Below are positions 1 to 6,997 of a stretch of 27,107 nt of DNA, piece after piece. Position numbers and translations under genes: made by a program. Location: positions 1-27,107 of the forward strand of contig CAKTWE010000021.1 in NCBI GenBank assembly GCA_934630385.1, in the 5' to 3' direction. Every line of letters starts with the position of its first letter. The stretch's first letter is position 1. Source of the stretch: an uncultured Collinsella sp. Lineage in GTDB: Bacteria > Actinomycetota > Coriobacteriia > Coriobacteriales > Coriobacteriaceae. Below the pieces are notes generated by a model. The model saw nothing but the letters and a program-made list of their open reading frames with translations, was not told the DNA's origin and did no database searches.

Positions 1-82
1 CGCGTGCGGCCGTGATGGCGGCGGCGAGACCCGAGGCCCCGCCGCCGATTACCAGGACGTCATAGAAGGCGCTCGCGTTCAC
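1..82 (-). CDS. FAD/NAD(P)-dependent oxidoreductase, N-terminus only (cut by window edge)
   Basis: The reverse strand opens with GTG at 82-80 and reads V-N-A-S-A-F-Y-D-V-L-V-I-G-G-G-A-S-G-L-A-A-A, continuing past position 1. The VIGGGASGLAAA stretch is the dinucleotide-binding Rossmann motif (GxGxxG type) found at the start of flavoprotein oxidoreductases such as the HI0933/BaiN family. The start codon touches the TAA stop of mrp (85-83), and ACGAGG just upstream inside mrp can serve as ribosome binding site, so the two genes are probably co-transcribed and translationally coupled. Only 27 codons are visible, so the substrate and exact family cannot be told. Confidence 0.75.
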   Translation of the reverse strand, partial: MNASAFYDVLVIGGGASGLAAAITAAR

Positions 83-913
83 TTAGGCCTCGTCGGTCTC
101 GTGCGGGGCGATGGCCTCGACGGCAGAGACGGCCTTGGGCAGCATGCCATCGGGCAGCGCGGTCTCAACCTCGCCCTTATCGCAGGCCTCGGCGAGTGAC
201 GGATTGATGGGAAGCTGACCCAAGATGTCGAGGTTGTAGCGCTCGGCGACTTCGGGGAGCTTGCTCTTACCAAAGACCTCGATCTTCTTGCCGCAGTCGG
301 GGCACTCGATATAGCTCATGTTCTCGACAACGCCCAGAATGGGGACGTTCATCTTCTCGGCCATGTTGACTGCCTTGGCGACGATCATCGAGACCAAGTC
401 TTGCGGGCTCGTGACGATGACGATGCCATCGACGGGCAGCGATTGGAAAACGGTGAGCGCGACGTCGCCCGTTCCCGGAGGCATGTCGACCAGCAGGTAG
501 TCGATGGGCCCCCACGAGGTCTCGCTCCAGAATTGCCTGATGGCGCCCGCGATAACCGGGCCACGCCAAAGAACGGGATCGGTTTCGTTTTGGAGCAGCA
601 AGTTGGAGCTCATGACCTTGACCCCGTGCTCTGAGATCTCGGGCAGCATAAGATTGCCGAGAGCATGGACATGACGTCCGCTCATACCGAACATCTTGGG
701 GATGGAGGGGCCGGTGATGTCGGCATCGAGGATGCCGACTTTGTTGCCGCGGCGGGCAAGCTCGGTGGCGATGGCACCGGTGACGAACGACTTGCCGACG
801 CCGCCCTTGCCGGATAACACGGCGATAACGCGCTTAACCTCGGATAGCGTGTTCTCTTCAAATTCCTGCGGTGCGGTTTGTCCGCCGGCCGCCTGTGCGT
901 GCTCGCAACCCAT
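83..913 (-). CDS. mrp: Mrp/NBP35-type P-loop ATPase, iron-sulfur cluster carrier
   Basis: This 276-residue cytoplasmic ATPase binds and transfers Fe-S clusters to apo-proteins. A deviant Walker A, SGKGGVGKS, lies at residues 34-42. It is followed by the GILDADITGPSIP block, DMPPGTGD, and the C-terminal C204-P-D-C207 pair, which in Mrp homodimers bridges a [4Fe-4S] cluster. I chose the ATG at 913 because AAAGGAG lies about seven bases upstream. The open frame continues about 70 codons further upstream, but that part has no ribosome binding site and resembles nothing. The short N-terminus MGCEHAQ has a Cys and a His that could also bind metal (speculative). A promoter is visible upstream (968-997), and the downstream oxidoreductase starts immediately after the stop. 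Confidence 0.93.
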   Translation of the reverse strand: MGCEHAQAAGGQTAPQEFEENTLSEVKRVIAVLSGKGGVGKSFVTGAIATELARRGNKVGILDADITGPSIPKMFGMSGRHVHALGNLMLPEISEHGVKVMSSNLLLQNETDPVLWRGPVIAGAIRQFWSETSWGPIDYLLVDMPPGTGDVALTVFQSLPVDGIVIVTSPQDLVSMIVAKAVNMAEKMNVPILGVVENMSYIECPDCGKKIEVFGKSKLPEVAERYNLDILGQLPINPSLAEACDKGEVETALPDGMLPKAVSAVEAIAPHETDEA

Positions 914-967
914 ATCTGACTCCTTTGTATGCGTTGGGGCAAGGCCCCACGATGTGACACGAGCGTC

Positions 968-997
968 ATTGTACCCTCGTTTGCGAACGGGAGTCAT
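968..997 (-). promoter_or_regulatory. Candidate sigma-A promoter of mrp
   Basis: On the minus strand, ATGACT (997-992) and TACAAT (973-968) are separated by 18 bases. The predicted start near 961 leaves a leader of about 48 bases. That leader carries a small hairpin, TGGGGC/GCCCCA at 935-949, before the AAAGGAG ribosome binding site. Confidence 0.5.
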
Positions 998-1097
998 TTG
1001 TGATGCGTGACGGGCGATCGATGGCATTCGAAAGCATGGGTCGGGTATGCGACGTGCGCGTGTCGGATAAAGCAAAAGGTCTGAGAATCTTGTATTA

Positions 1098-1129
1098 CGA
1101 ACATCTGTGCGCGTTGAGTGCGCTAAACT
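1098..1129 (+). promoter_or_regulatory. LexA-like SOS box and possible -10 upstream of uvrA
   Basis: CGAAC-ATCT-GTGCG (1098-1111) differs by one base from the Gram-positive LexA palindrome CGAAC-N4-GTTCG. It is followed by TAAACT (1124-1129), a plausible -10 about 45 bases before the uvrA start. A repressor here would cover the -35 region. uvrA is a classical SOS gene, which supports the reading. No good -35 is seen, so the promoter assignment is weak. Confidence 0.5.
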
Positions 1130-1172
1130 CATCGACGGTGTGATTTGAAGTTATAGGAGGCAAGGAGCTTCC

Positions 1173-4052
1173 ATGTCTGATTCCTCTATCGTTATTCGCG
1201 GCGCGCGTGAGCACAACTTGCGCGATATCGATGTATCCATTCCACGCGACCAACTCGTGGTCATTACCGGCCTTTCCGGCTCGGGCAAGAGCTCGCTGGC
1301 GTTTGACACAATCTATGCCGAGGGCCAGCGCCGCTATGTTGAGAGCCTGTCGAGCTATGCGCGTCAGTTTTTGGGCCAGATGGACAAGCCCGATCTGGAC
1401 TCAATCGACGGCCTTTCGCCGGCTGTTTCGATCGATCAAAAGACGACATCCAAGAATCCTCGATCGACGGTGGGTACCGTAACCGAGATTTATGACTACC
1501 TGCGACTGCTGTTTGCTCGCGTCGGTACGCCGCACTGCCCCGAGTGCGGTCGCATAATCGAGCGCCAGACGACCGATCAGGTTGCCGATAAAGTCCTGGC
1601 TGCGGGGGAGGGCCGCCGCGCGTTCGTGCTGGCACCGGTGGTTCGCGGTCGCAAGGGCGAGTATGCCAAGCTGTTCGAGGATCTTCGCGCCGAGGGCTTT
1701 AGCCGCGTGCGCGTCGACGGCGAGGTTCGCTCGCTTGATGACCCTATCGATTTGGATAAGAAATTCAAGCACGATATCGAGGTCGTGGTCGACCGTATCG
1801 TGATTCGCGAGAACTCCCTGGGCCGTATTGCCGAGTCCGTTGAACAGGCGACTGCGCTGGCGCACGGCAATGTGAACGTATACTTGCTGCCCGATCGCGA
1901 CGCTCCCGAGGGGACCGAAGGCGAGTTGCTGGAGTATTCGCTGGCGCTGGCGTGTCCGGAGCATGGACACTCCATCGATGATCTGCAGCCGCGTGATTTC
2001 TCGTTCAACGCGCCCTATGGCGCGTGCCCCGAGTGCGATGGCCTGGGCTTTAAGAAGACGGTCGATGCCGAAGCGCTAATCGAAGACCCCTCGAAGTCGA
2101 TCGCCGACGGGGTCTTTGGCAGCCTGTTTGGCAACTCTAACTACTATCCGCAGATTTTCGCTGCGGTCTGTAAACACTTTAAGGTGAGCGTCGATACGCC
2201 GTGGGGGGATCTGCCTCCGCGGGTGCGTCGCGCGTTTTTAGACGGCATGGGCGACCAGAAGATTTCGGTCGACTATCAAAAGCTCGATGGGCGTCGCAGC
2301 CAGTGGGACACCAAGTTCTCGGGCGTGCGCAATATCCTGTACGAGCGCTATAACGAGACGACGAATGAAAACACCAGGGCGCGCTTGGAGAAGTACATTC
2401 GCGAGGAGCCGTGCTCGAGTTGCCATGGTGCTCGTCTGCGCCCCGAGATGCTCGCCGTTACCGTAGGCGGTAAGTCCATTTACGAGGTCTGCTGCCTGTC
2501 ATGCCGCGAGTCGCTCGAGTTTTTTGAGGGTCTGGAGCTTACCGAGCGCCAACAATTTATCGGCGGGCGCATCGTTAAGGAAATCCTGGAGCGCCTGCGC
2601 TTTCTGGTCGATGTCGGACTCGACTATCTGACCCTCGACCGTGCCTCGGCGACGCTTTCCGGAGGCGAGGCCCAGCGCATTCGCCTGGCAACGCAGATCG
2701 GCGCCGGCCTCATGGGCGTCCTGTACATTTTGGACGAGCCATCGATCGGCCTCCATCAGCGCGATAACGAGCGCCTGATCAAGACGCTTGAGCGCCTGCG
2801 CGATATCGGCAATACCGTCATCGTCGTTGAGCATGATGAGGATACGATTCGTGCTGCCGACTATGTGATCGACATGGGCCCTGGCGCGGGCGTGAACGGC
2901 GGACACGTGGTCGCCGCGGGAACGCCTGCCGATATCATGGCGTGCCCCGATTCGATGACGGGTGCCTACCTGACCGGCAAGCGAATGATTCGGGTTCCCG
3001 ATGAGCGTCGCAAGCCCGGTCGCGGCTGCCTTAAGATCACGGGCGCCCGTGCCAACAACCTCAAAAACGTTACCGCCAAGATTGAGTTCGGTACGCTTAC
3101 GGTCGTTACCGGCGTGTCGGGATCGGGCAAGAGCTCCCTGGTTACCGACACCATCGCACCCGCCCTTACGAATGCCATTCATCGCTCGACGCGTCCTGTG
3201 GGTCCGTACAAAAAGCTCGAGGGTATCGAGTGCATCGATAAGGTGATCGACATTGACCAGTCGCCGATCGGCCGCACACCGCGTTCCAATCCCGCTACGT
3301 ACATTGGCCTGTGGGATGATCTGCGCGCGCTGTTTGCGAGCACACCGGAGTCGAAAGCGCGCGGCTACTCGCCGGGACGTTTCTCCTTTAACGTAAGCGG
3401 CGGTCGCTGCGAAGCATGCAAGGGCGACGGACAAATTAAGATCGAGATGCACTTCCTTCCCGATATCTATGTCCCCTGCGAGGTCTGCGGCGGCAAGCGC
3501 TATAACCGCGAGACGCTTGAGGTCACCTACCGTGGTAAGACCATCTCTGACGTGCTCGACATGAGCGTCACCGAGGCGCTGGCTTTCTTTGGCAATATTC
3601 CTCAAATTAAGCGTAAGCTCCAGACTCTGTACGATGTGGGCCTGGGCTATGTGAGCTTGGGCCAGCCGGCAACGACGCTTTCGGGTGGCGAGGCGCAGCG
3701 CGTAAAGCTTGCCAAGGAACTCCACCGCCGTCAGACGGGTAAGACGTTCTACATTCTGGATGAACCGACGACCGGTCTCCATTTTGAGGATGTCCGCCAG
3801 CTGCTCGACGTGCTGCAGCGCCTGGTCGATGCGGGCAACACGGTTCTGGTAATCGAGCATAATCTCGATGTCATCAAGGTCGCCGACCGTCTGATCGATA
3901 TGGGTCCCGAGGGCGGCAATGGCGGCGGAACCGTCGTGGTCTCGGGTACGCCGGAGCAGGTCGCGGCATGTTCGCAGAGCTACACGGGCAAGTTCTTGGC
4001 TCCGCTGCTCGAGCGCGACCGTGAGCGTCAGGCACAACTCGACGCCCAGTAA
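1173..4052 (+). CDS. uvrA: Excinuclease ABC subunit A (UvrA)
   Basis: This 959-residue DNA-damage sensor of nucleotide excision repair forms a dimer that recognises distorted DNA and loads UvrB. Two ABC ATPase modules are visible. Walker A GLSGSGKS is at residues 33-40 and GVSGSGKS at about 647-654, and each module has an LSGGEAQR signature. Zinc-binding CxxC pairs occur in CPECGR, ACPECDG, CSSCHG and the CEACKG...CEVCGG module. Full length for the family. ATG 1173 is preceded by both AGGAGG and AAGGAG. uvrC lies about 3 kb downstream, but uvrB is not in the window. An SOS-like box upstream suggests damage induction. Confidence 0.98.
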   Translation: MSDSSIVIRGAREHNLRDIDVSIPRDQLVVITGLSGSGKSSLAFDTIYAEGQRRYVESLSSYARQFLGQMDKPDLDSIDGLSPAVSIDQKTTSKNPRSTVGTVTEIYDYLRLLFARVGTPHCPECGRIIERQTTDQVADKVLAAGEGRRAFVLAPVVRGRKGEYAKLFEDLRAEGFSRVRVDGEVRSLDDPIDLDKKFKHDIEVVVDRIVIRENSLGRIAESVEQATALAHGNVNVYLLPDRDAPEGTEGELLEYSLALACPEHGHSIDDLQPRDFSFNAPYGACPECDGLGFKKTVDAEALIEDPSKSIADGVFGSLFGNSNYYPQIFAAVCKHFKVSVDTPWGDLPPRVRRAFLDGMGDQKISVDYQKLDGRRSQWDTKFSGVRNILYERYNETTNENTRARLEKYIREEPCSSCHGARLRPEMLAVTVGGKSIYEVCCLSCRESLEFFEGLELTERQQFIGGRIVKEILERLRFLVDVGLDYLTLDRASATLSGGEAQRIRLATQIGAGLMGVLYILDEPSIGLHQRDNERLIKTLERLRDIGNTVIVVEHDEDTIRAADYVIDMGPGAGVNGGHVVAAGTPADIMACPDSMTGAYLTGKRMIRVPDERRKPGRGCLKITGARANNLKNVTAKIEFGTLTVVTGVSGSGKSSLVTDTIAPALTNAIHRSTRPVGPYKKLEGIECIDKVIDIDQSPIGRTPRSNPATYIGLWDDLRALFASTPESKARGYSPGRFSFNVSGGRCEACKGDGQIKIEMHFLPDIYVPCEVCGGKRYNRETLEVTYRGKTISDVLDMSVTEALAFFGNIPQIKRKLQTLYDVGLGYVSLGQPATTLSGGEAQRVKLAKELHRRQTGKTFYILDEPTTGLHFEDVRQLLDVLQRLVDAGNTVLVIEHNLDVIKVADRLIDMGPEGGNGGGTVVVSGTPEQVAACSQSYTGKFLAPLLERDRERQAQLDAQ

Positions 4053-4070
4053 AGAGACGCCGTCATGCGA

Positions 4071-4107
4071 GAAGCGCCACCGATTCCTTTCGATTCGGTG
4101 GCGCTTC
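4071..4107 (+). terminator. Hairpin terminator after uvrA
   Basis: A perfect 13-bp inverted repeat, GAAGCGCCACCGA/TCGGTGGCGCTTC (4071-4083 with 4095-4107), starts 18 bases after the uvrA stop. Only a weak T-rich tail follows (TTCTGTG), so termination may be partial or Rho-assisted. Confidence 0.65.
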
Positions 4108-4143
4108 TGTGTGTCGAGATGGCGCATGCTGCTACATTGGACA

Positions 4144-4168
4144 TATACTTAGGCGTTACGTTCGAACG
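4144..4168 (+). promoter_or_regulatory. Possible -10 and palindrome before ybaK
   Basis: TATACT (4144-4149) is a good -10 hexamer 38 bases before the ybaK start, but no convincing -35 accompanies it. The perfect palindrome CGTTCGAACG (4159-4168) would sit at the predicted transcription start and could be an operator. This promoter would serve ybaK-murJ-uvrC. Confidence 0.35.
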
Positions 4169-4186
4169 CGAGGGAAGGGGCATGCC

Positions 4187-4687
4187 ATGGCAAAGGCTGC
4201 AAAGACGCCGAAAACCAATGCGATGCGCGAGCTGGAAAACGCCGGCATCTCCTATATTCTCCATACGTATGAAGACGATGGTGATGAGTCGGCGGGTTTA
4301 GGCGTTGCGATTTCGGAACAACTTGGCGAGGAGCCTGGCCAGGGTTTTAAGACCTTGGTTTGCGTGACGCCGTCCAACGAACACGTTGTGTGCTGTATTC
4401 CCGTTGCCGACGAGCTTGACCTAAAGGCCGCCGCGCGCGCCGCTGGTGAAAAGTCGCTGACCATGATGCATGTCAAGGATTTGCTTGCCGCGACGGGGTA
4501 TGTCCGGGGCGGCTGCAGTCCAGTCGGCATGAAAAAACGCTTTCGGACGCTGATCGATGAGACATGCGTCCTTTGGGATACCATTTTTATCTCAGGCGGT
4601 AAGCGCGGCTATCAGCTTGAGCTTGCCCCCGACGACTTAGTTGCATTTTGCGGGGCGACGGTTGCCCCGATCACGAGAGAGGACTGA
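4187..4687 (+). CDS. ybaK: Cys-tRNA(Pro) deacylase, YbaK/EbsC family
   Basis: This 166-residue trans-editing enzyme hydrolyses Cys wrongly attached to tRNA(Pro), and possibly related mischarged tRNAs, in the cytoplasm. Family hallmarks are FKTLV (with the functional lysine), GYVRGGCSPVGMKK and FISGGKRGYQLEL. The frame opens at 4109, but I chose ATG 4187 because GGGAAGGGG lies just upstream and the protein then begins MAKAAKTPKTNAMRELE, typical of the family. Three bases separate it from murJ, so the two are likely co-transcribed. Confidence 0.93.
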   Translation: MAKAAKTPKTNAMRELENAGISYILHTYEDDGDESAGLGVAISEQLGEEPGQGFKTLVCVTPSNEHVVCCIPVADELDLKAAARAAGEKSLTMMHVKDLLAATGYVRGGCSPVGMKKRFRTLIDETCVLWDTIFISGGKRGYQLELAPDDLVAFCGATVAPITRED

Positions 4688-4690
4688 GCG

Positions 4691-6991
4691 ATGCCGCAGG
4701 AAGAATCGAAGCGCGGAGCTCACTTTGCAAAGGGTTCGGCTTCTCAGACGCCCGCGTCTGAGGCTTCTTCGGTCGACGACCAGATTCGGAATGCTTGGTC
4801 CGCTGCTGCAGATCCAGGGGAGACTGCTGTGTATTTGCGTGCCGCCGGTGCCGGTACGGCGCTTCCCCGTACGATTCTATCTTCGGGTCGCCCCGATGAG
4901 ACGGCGGTGTTTTTGGCCGCGGCTCAATCCCGTACAGGACGGATGCCTGCTACCGCTGAGGCGCGTCGTGCGCCGCGCCCCGATGAGACGGCAGTGTTTT
5001 TGATGGCGGCTCAGGGAAAGGGCGCGCTGCAGGGTGCCCCAGCCGATCGTCCCACGAGGCCTACAACCGACGGTGATGACGAGCAGCTGCTTTTGGATGA
5101 CGAGTGGTCACCGCTCGGCTCGACCGATCCGGTCGAGGGCGTTGCTGTCGACGACGATGATTGGGACCTTTTGCCGTTTTCTGGTCGAACCGCTGCCGCC
5201 AGGGAAGTTGACACGGTGTTTGGTGATAATGCCGCAGCTAACGATGACGCTTCGTTTAACAACGATGTTACGCCTGTTGACGGCGCTTTTTCTGCCGATG
5301 ATGCCGTTTTGGTCGACGACCCCTTCGCGATAATCGATGAGCCTGATATCGAGGCTGATTCTCGACAACACACTGAAGTCAGTCCCCAATCGCAGGACGA
5401 CGTAGATGATATGGGCTCGTCGGACTACTCTACGGTTGGCCGTTCTGCCGGCCTTATGACTGCACTGACCATCGTGTCGCGCGTCACCGGGTTTATCCGC
5501 ACGTGGGCTATGGCTGCCGCCATCGGCATGTCGCTGCTCTCGTCTTCCTATCAGGTCGCCAACAACCTGCCCAATATGCTCTACGAGCTCGTGATGGGCG
5601 GTATGTTGGTTACCGCCTTTTTGCCGGTGTACATGGGCGTGCGTCGTGAACAGGGTCGCGACGCCTCAAACGAATACGTAGGCAATCTGCTCGGCATCCT
5701 GCTTTTGCTGCTGGGCGGCATTTCGGTGCTGGGCACCGTGTTCGCTCCGGGCTTTATCTGGACGCAGTCGTTCCTTTCGGGTGACGGCGGCAGCATGAAT
5801 ACTGCCGCATTCATGTTTCGTTTCTTTGCCATCCAGATTCTGTTCTACGGGCTGGGCTCGGTGTTCTCGGGCGTTCTCAACGCGCACCGTGATTACTTCT
5901 GGTCGACGTTTGCCCCGGTTCTCAACAATGTGATTGTCATCGTGAGCTTTATGGGCTTTGCTCCTGTGTCCGCACAATTCGGTGAGCGTGCCGGCATCAT
6001 TCTTATTGCAGCCGGAACGACCTTTGGCGTCTTTGTCCAGATGGCATGTCAAATCCCCGCGCTCGGCAAGCACGGCGTGCATCCTCATATCCACATCGAC
6101 TTTAAGGATCCCGCGCTGCGCCAGACGATTACGCTCGGTATTCCGACGCTGCTTGCAACGGTATGCATGTTTGTTTCGACCTCCATCACCAATGCCGCCG
6201 CGCTGGTGGTACAGCCCGAGACCGGTCCTTCTGTCATCGCGTATGCGCGCCTGTGGTACACGTTGCCCTACGCGCTGATTGCCGCTTCGCTTTCGACGGC
6301 GCTGTACACTGAGCTCTCTCACGATGCGCAGGAGAAAGATTACGACAGTGTCCGTATGGGCATCTCGCACGGTGTCGCCCAGATGATGTTCTTCCTGATT
6401 CCGTTTGCGTTGTACCTGATTGTTTTCGCCCGTCCGCTCAACATGATTTACTGTGCCGGCAAGTTTGACGAGTCCGGCGTGGCGCTGGTATCCGAGTTCC
6501 TTGTCTATCTGGCGCTCTCGCTGCCACTCTACGGCGTGGTCGTGCTGATGCAGAAGAGCTTCTCTGCTCTGCTCGATATGAAGCCCTATGGCCGCTATTG
6601 TCTGTACTCCGCCATTGGGCAGGCCGGTTCGGTGCTGCTGTTCGGAGTAGCCCTCGGCTACGGCATGCCGGCCATCGCGCTTTCGTATGTCGTCGACTAC
6701 GTTATCTTGGTCGGTTGTTCGCTGTGGTGGCTGCGCCGTCGTCTGCATGGCCTTCAGGTTACGTCCATACTGCACGGAGGCTTCTTTGGCCTTTTGCTTG
6801 GAGGGCTGGGTGCGGCGACGGGCGCCGTCGTTATGTGGGCGCTCGAGCACTTTGTCGGAGCGCTCGGCGGCTCGATTCTGGTTACTTTGGGCTATGTTTG
6901 CGTTGCGGGCATCGTCTCGCTCGCCGTCACCTTTGGTCTGGCCGTCGCCTTTAAGATGCCCGAGGTCTCTGCGTTGCTTCGCCGCAAGTAG
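4691..6991 (+). CDS. murJ: MurJ/MviN lipid II flippase with long acidic N-terminal extension
   Basis: This 766-residue membrane protein moves lipid II across the membrane for peptidoglycan synthesis. The conserved core starts near residue 250 (SAGLMTALTIVSRVTGFIRT) and runs about 510 residues, the usual MurJ length, with many hydrophobic segments and the PNMLYELVMGGML motif. The first 250 residues are extra, hydrophilic, Asp-rich and presumably cytoplasmic. They contain three copies of (D/G)ETAV(F/Y)L with the threonine at residues 45, 71 and 100, followed by low-complexity acidic sequence. In mycobacteria MviN is regulated by Ser/Thr phosphorylation and FHA binding through a C-terminal domain. 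A similar role for this N-terminal tail is inference. ATG 4691 has GAGAGAGG upstream. The gene lies three bases after ybaK and six before uvrC. Confidence 0.95.
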   Translation: MPQEESKRGAHFAKGSASQTPASEASSVDDQIRNAWSAAADPGETAVYLRAAGAGTALPRTILSSGRPDETAVFLAAAQSRTGRMPATAEARRAPRPDETAVFLMAAQGKGALQGAPADRPTRPTTDGDDEQLLLDDEWSPLGSTDPVEGVAVDDDDWDLLPFSGRTAAAREVDTVFGDNAAANDDASFNNDVTPVDGAFSADDAVLVDDPFAIIDEPDIEADSRQHTEVSPQSQDDVDDMGSSDYSTVGRSAGLMTALTIVSRVTGFIRTWAMAAAIGMSLLSSSYQVANNLPNMLYELVMGGMLVTAFLPVYMGVRREQGRDASNEYVGNLLGILLLLLGGISVLGTVFAPGFIWTQSFLSGDGGSMNTAAFMFRFFAIQILFYGLGSVFSGVLNAHRDYFWSTFAPVLNNVIVIVSFMGFAPVSAQFGERAGIILIAAGTTFGVFVQMACQIPALGKHGVHPHIHIDFKDPALRQTITLGIPTLLATVCMFVSTSITNAAALVVQPETGPSVIAYARLWYTLPYALIAASLSTALYTELSHDAQEKDYDSVRMGISHGVAQMMFFLIPFALYLIVFARPLNMIYCAGKFDESGVALVSEFLVYLALSLPLYGVVVLMQKSFSALLDMKPYGRYCLYSAIGQAGSVLLFGVALGYGMPAIALSYVVDYVILVGCSLWWLRRRLHGLQVTSILHGGFFGLLLGGLGAATGAVVMWALEHFVGALGGSILVTLGYVCVAGIVSLAVTFGLAVAFKMPEVSALLRRK
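4889..5013 (+). repeat. Direct repeat inside murJ (two 38-bp units)
   Basis: Units at 4889-4926 and 4976-5013 match at 34 of 38 bases and encode PDETAVFLxAAQ. The 87-base offset keeps the reading frame (29 residues). A more diverged third unit encoding GETAVYLRAA lies upstream near 4816-4845. This looks like tandem duplication of a short functional motif rather than a mobile repeat. Confidence 0.85.
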
Positions 6992-6997
6992 GTAAAC

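Noticed and set aside
914..1132. N-terminal extension of Mrp upstream of 913
   Set aside because: No ribosome binding site at the earlier start, no similarity, and the AAAGGAG plus the likely promoter at 968-997 fall inside it.
2499..4127. A 542-residue minus-strand frame opposite uvrA
   Set aside because: It is a shadow of uvrA codon bias, with no ribosome binding site and no recognisable family.
4889..5013. murJ direct repeats as a CRISPR array or mobile repeat
   Set aside because: There are only two close copies and one degenerate copy, they are in frame, and they encode a conserved peptide motif.
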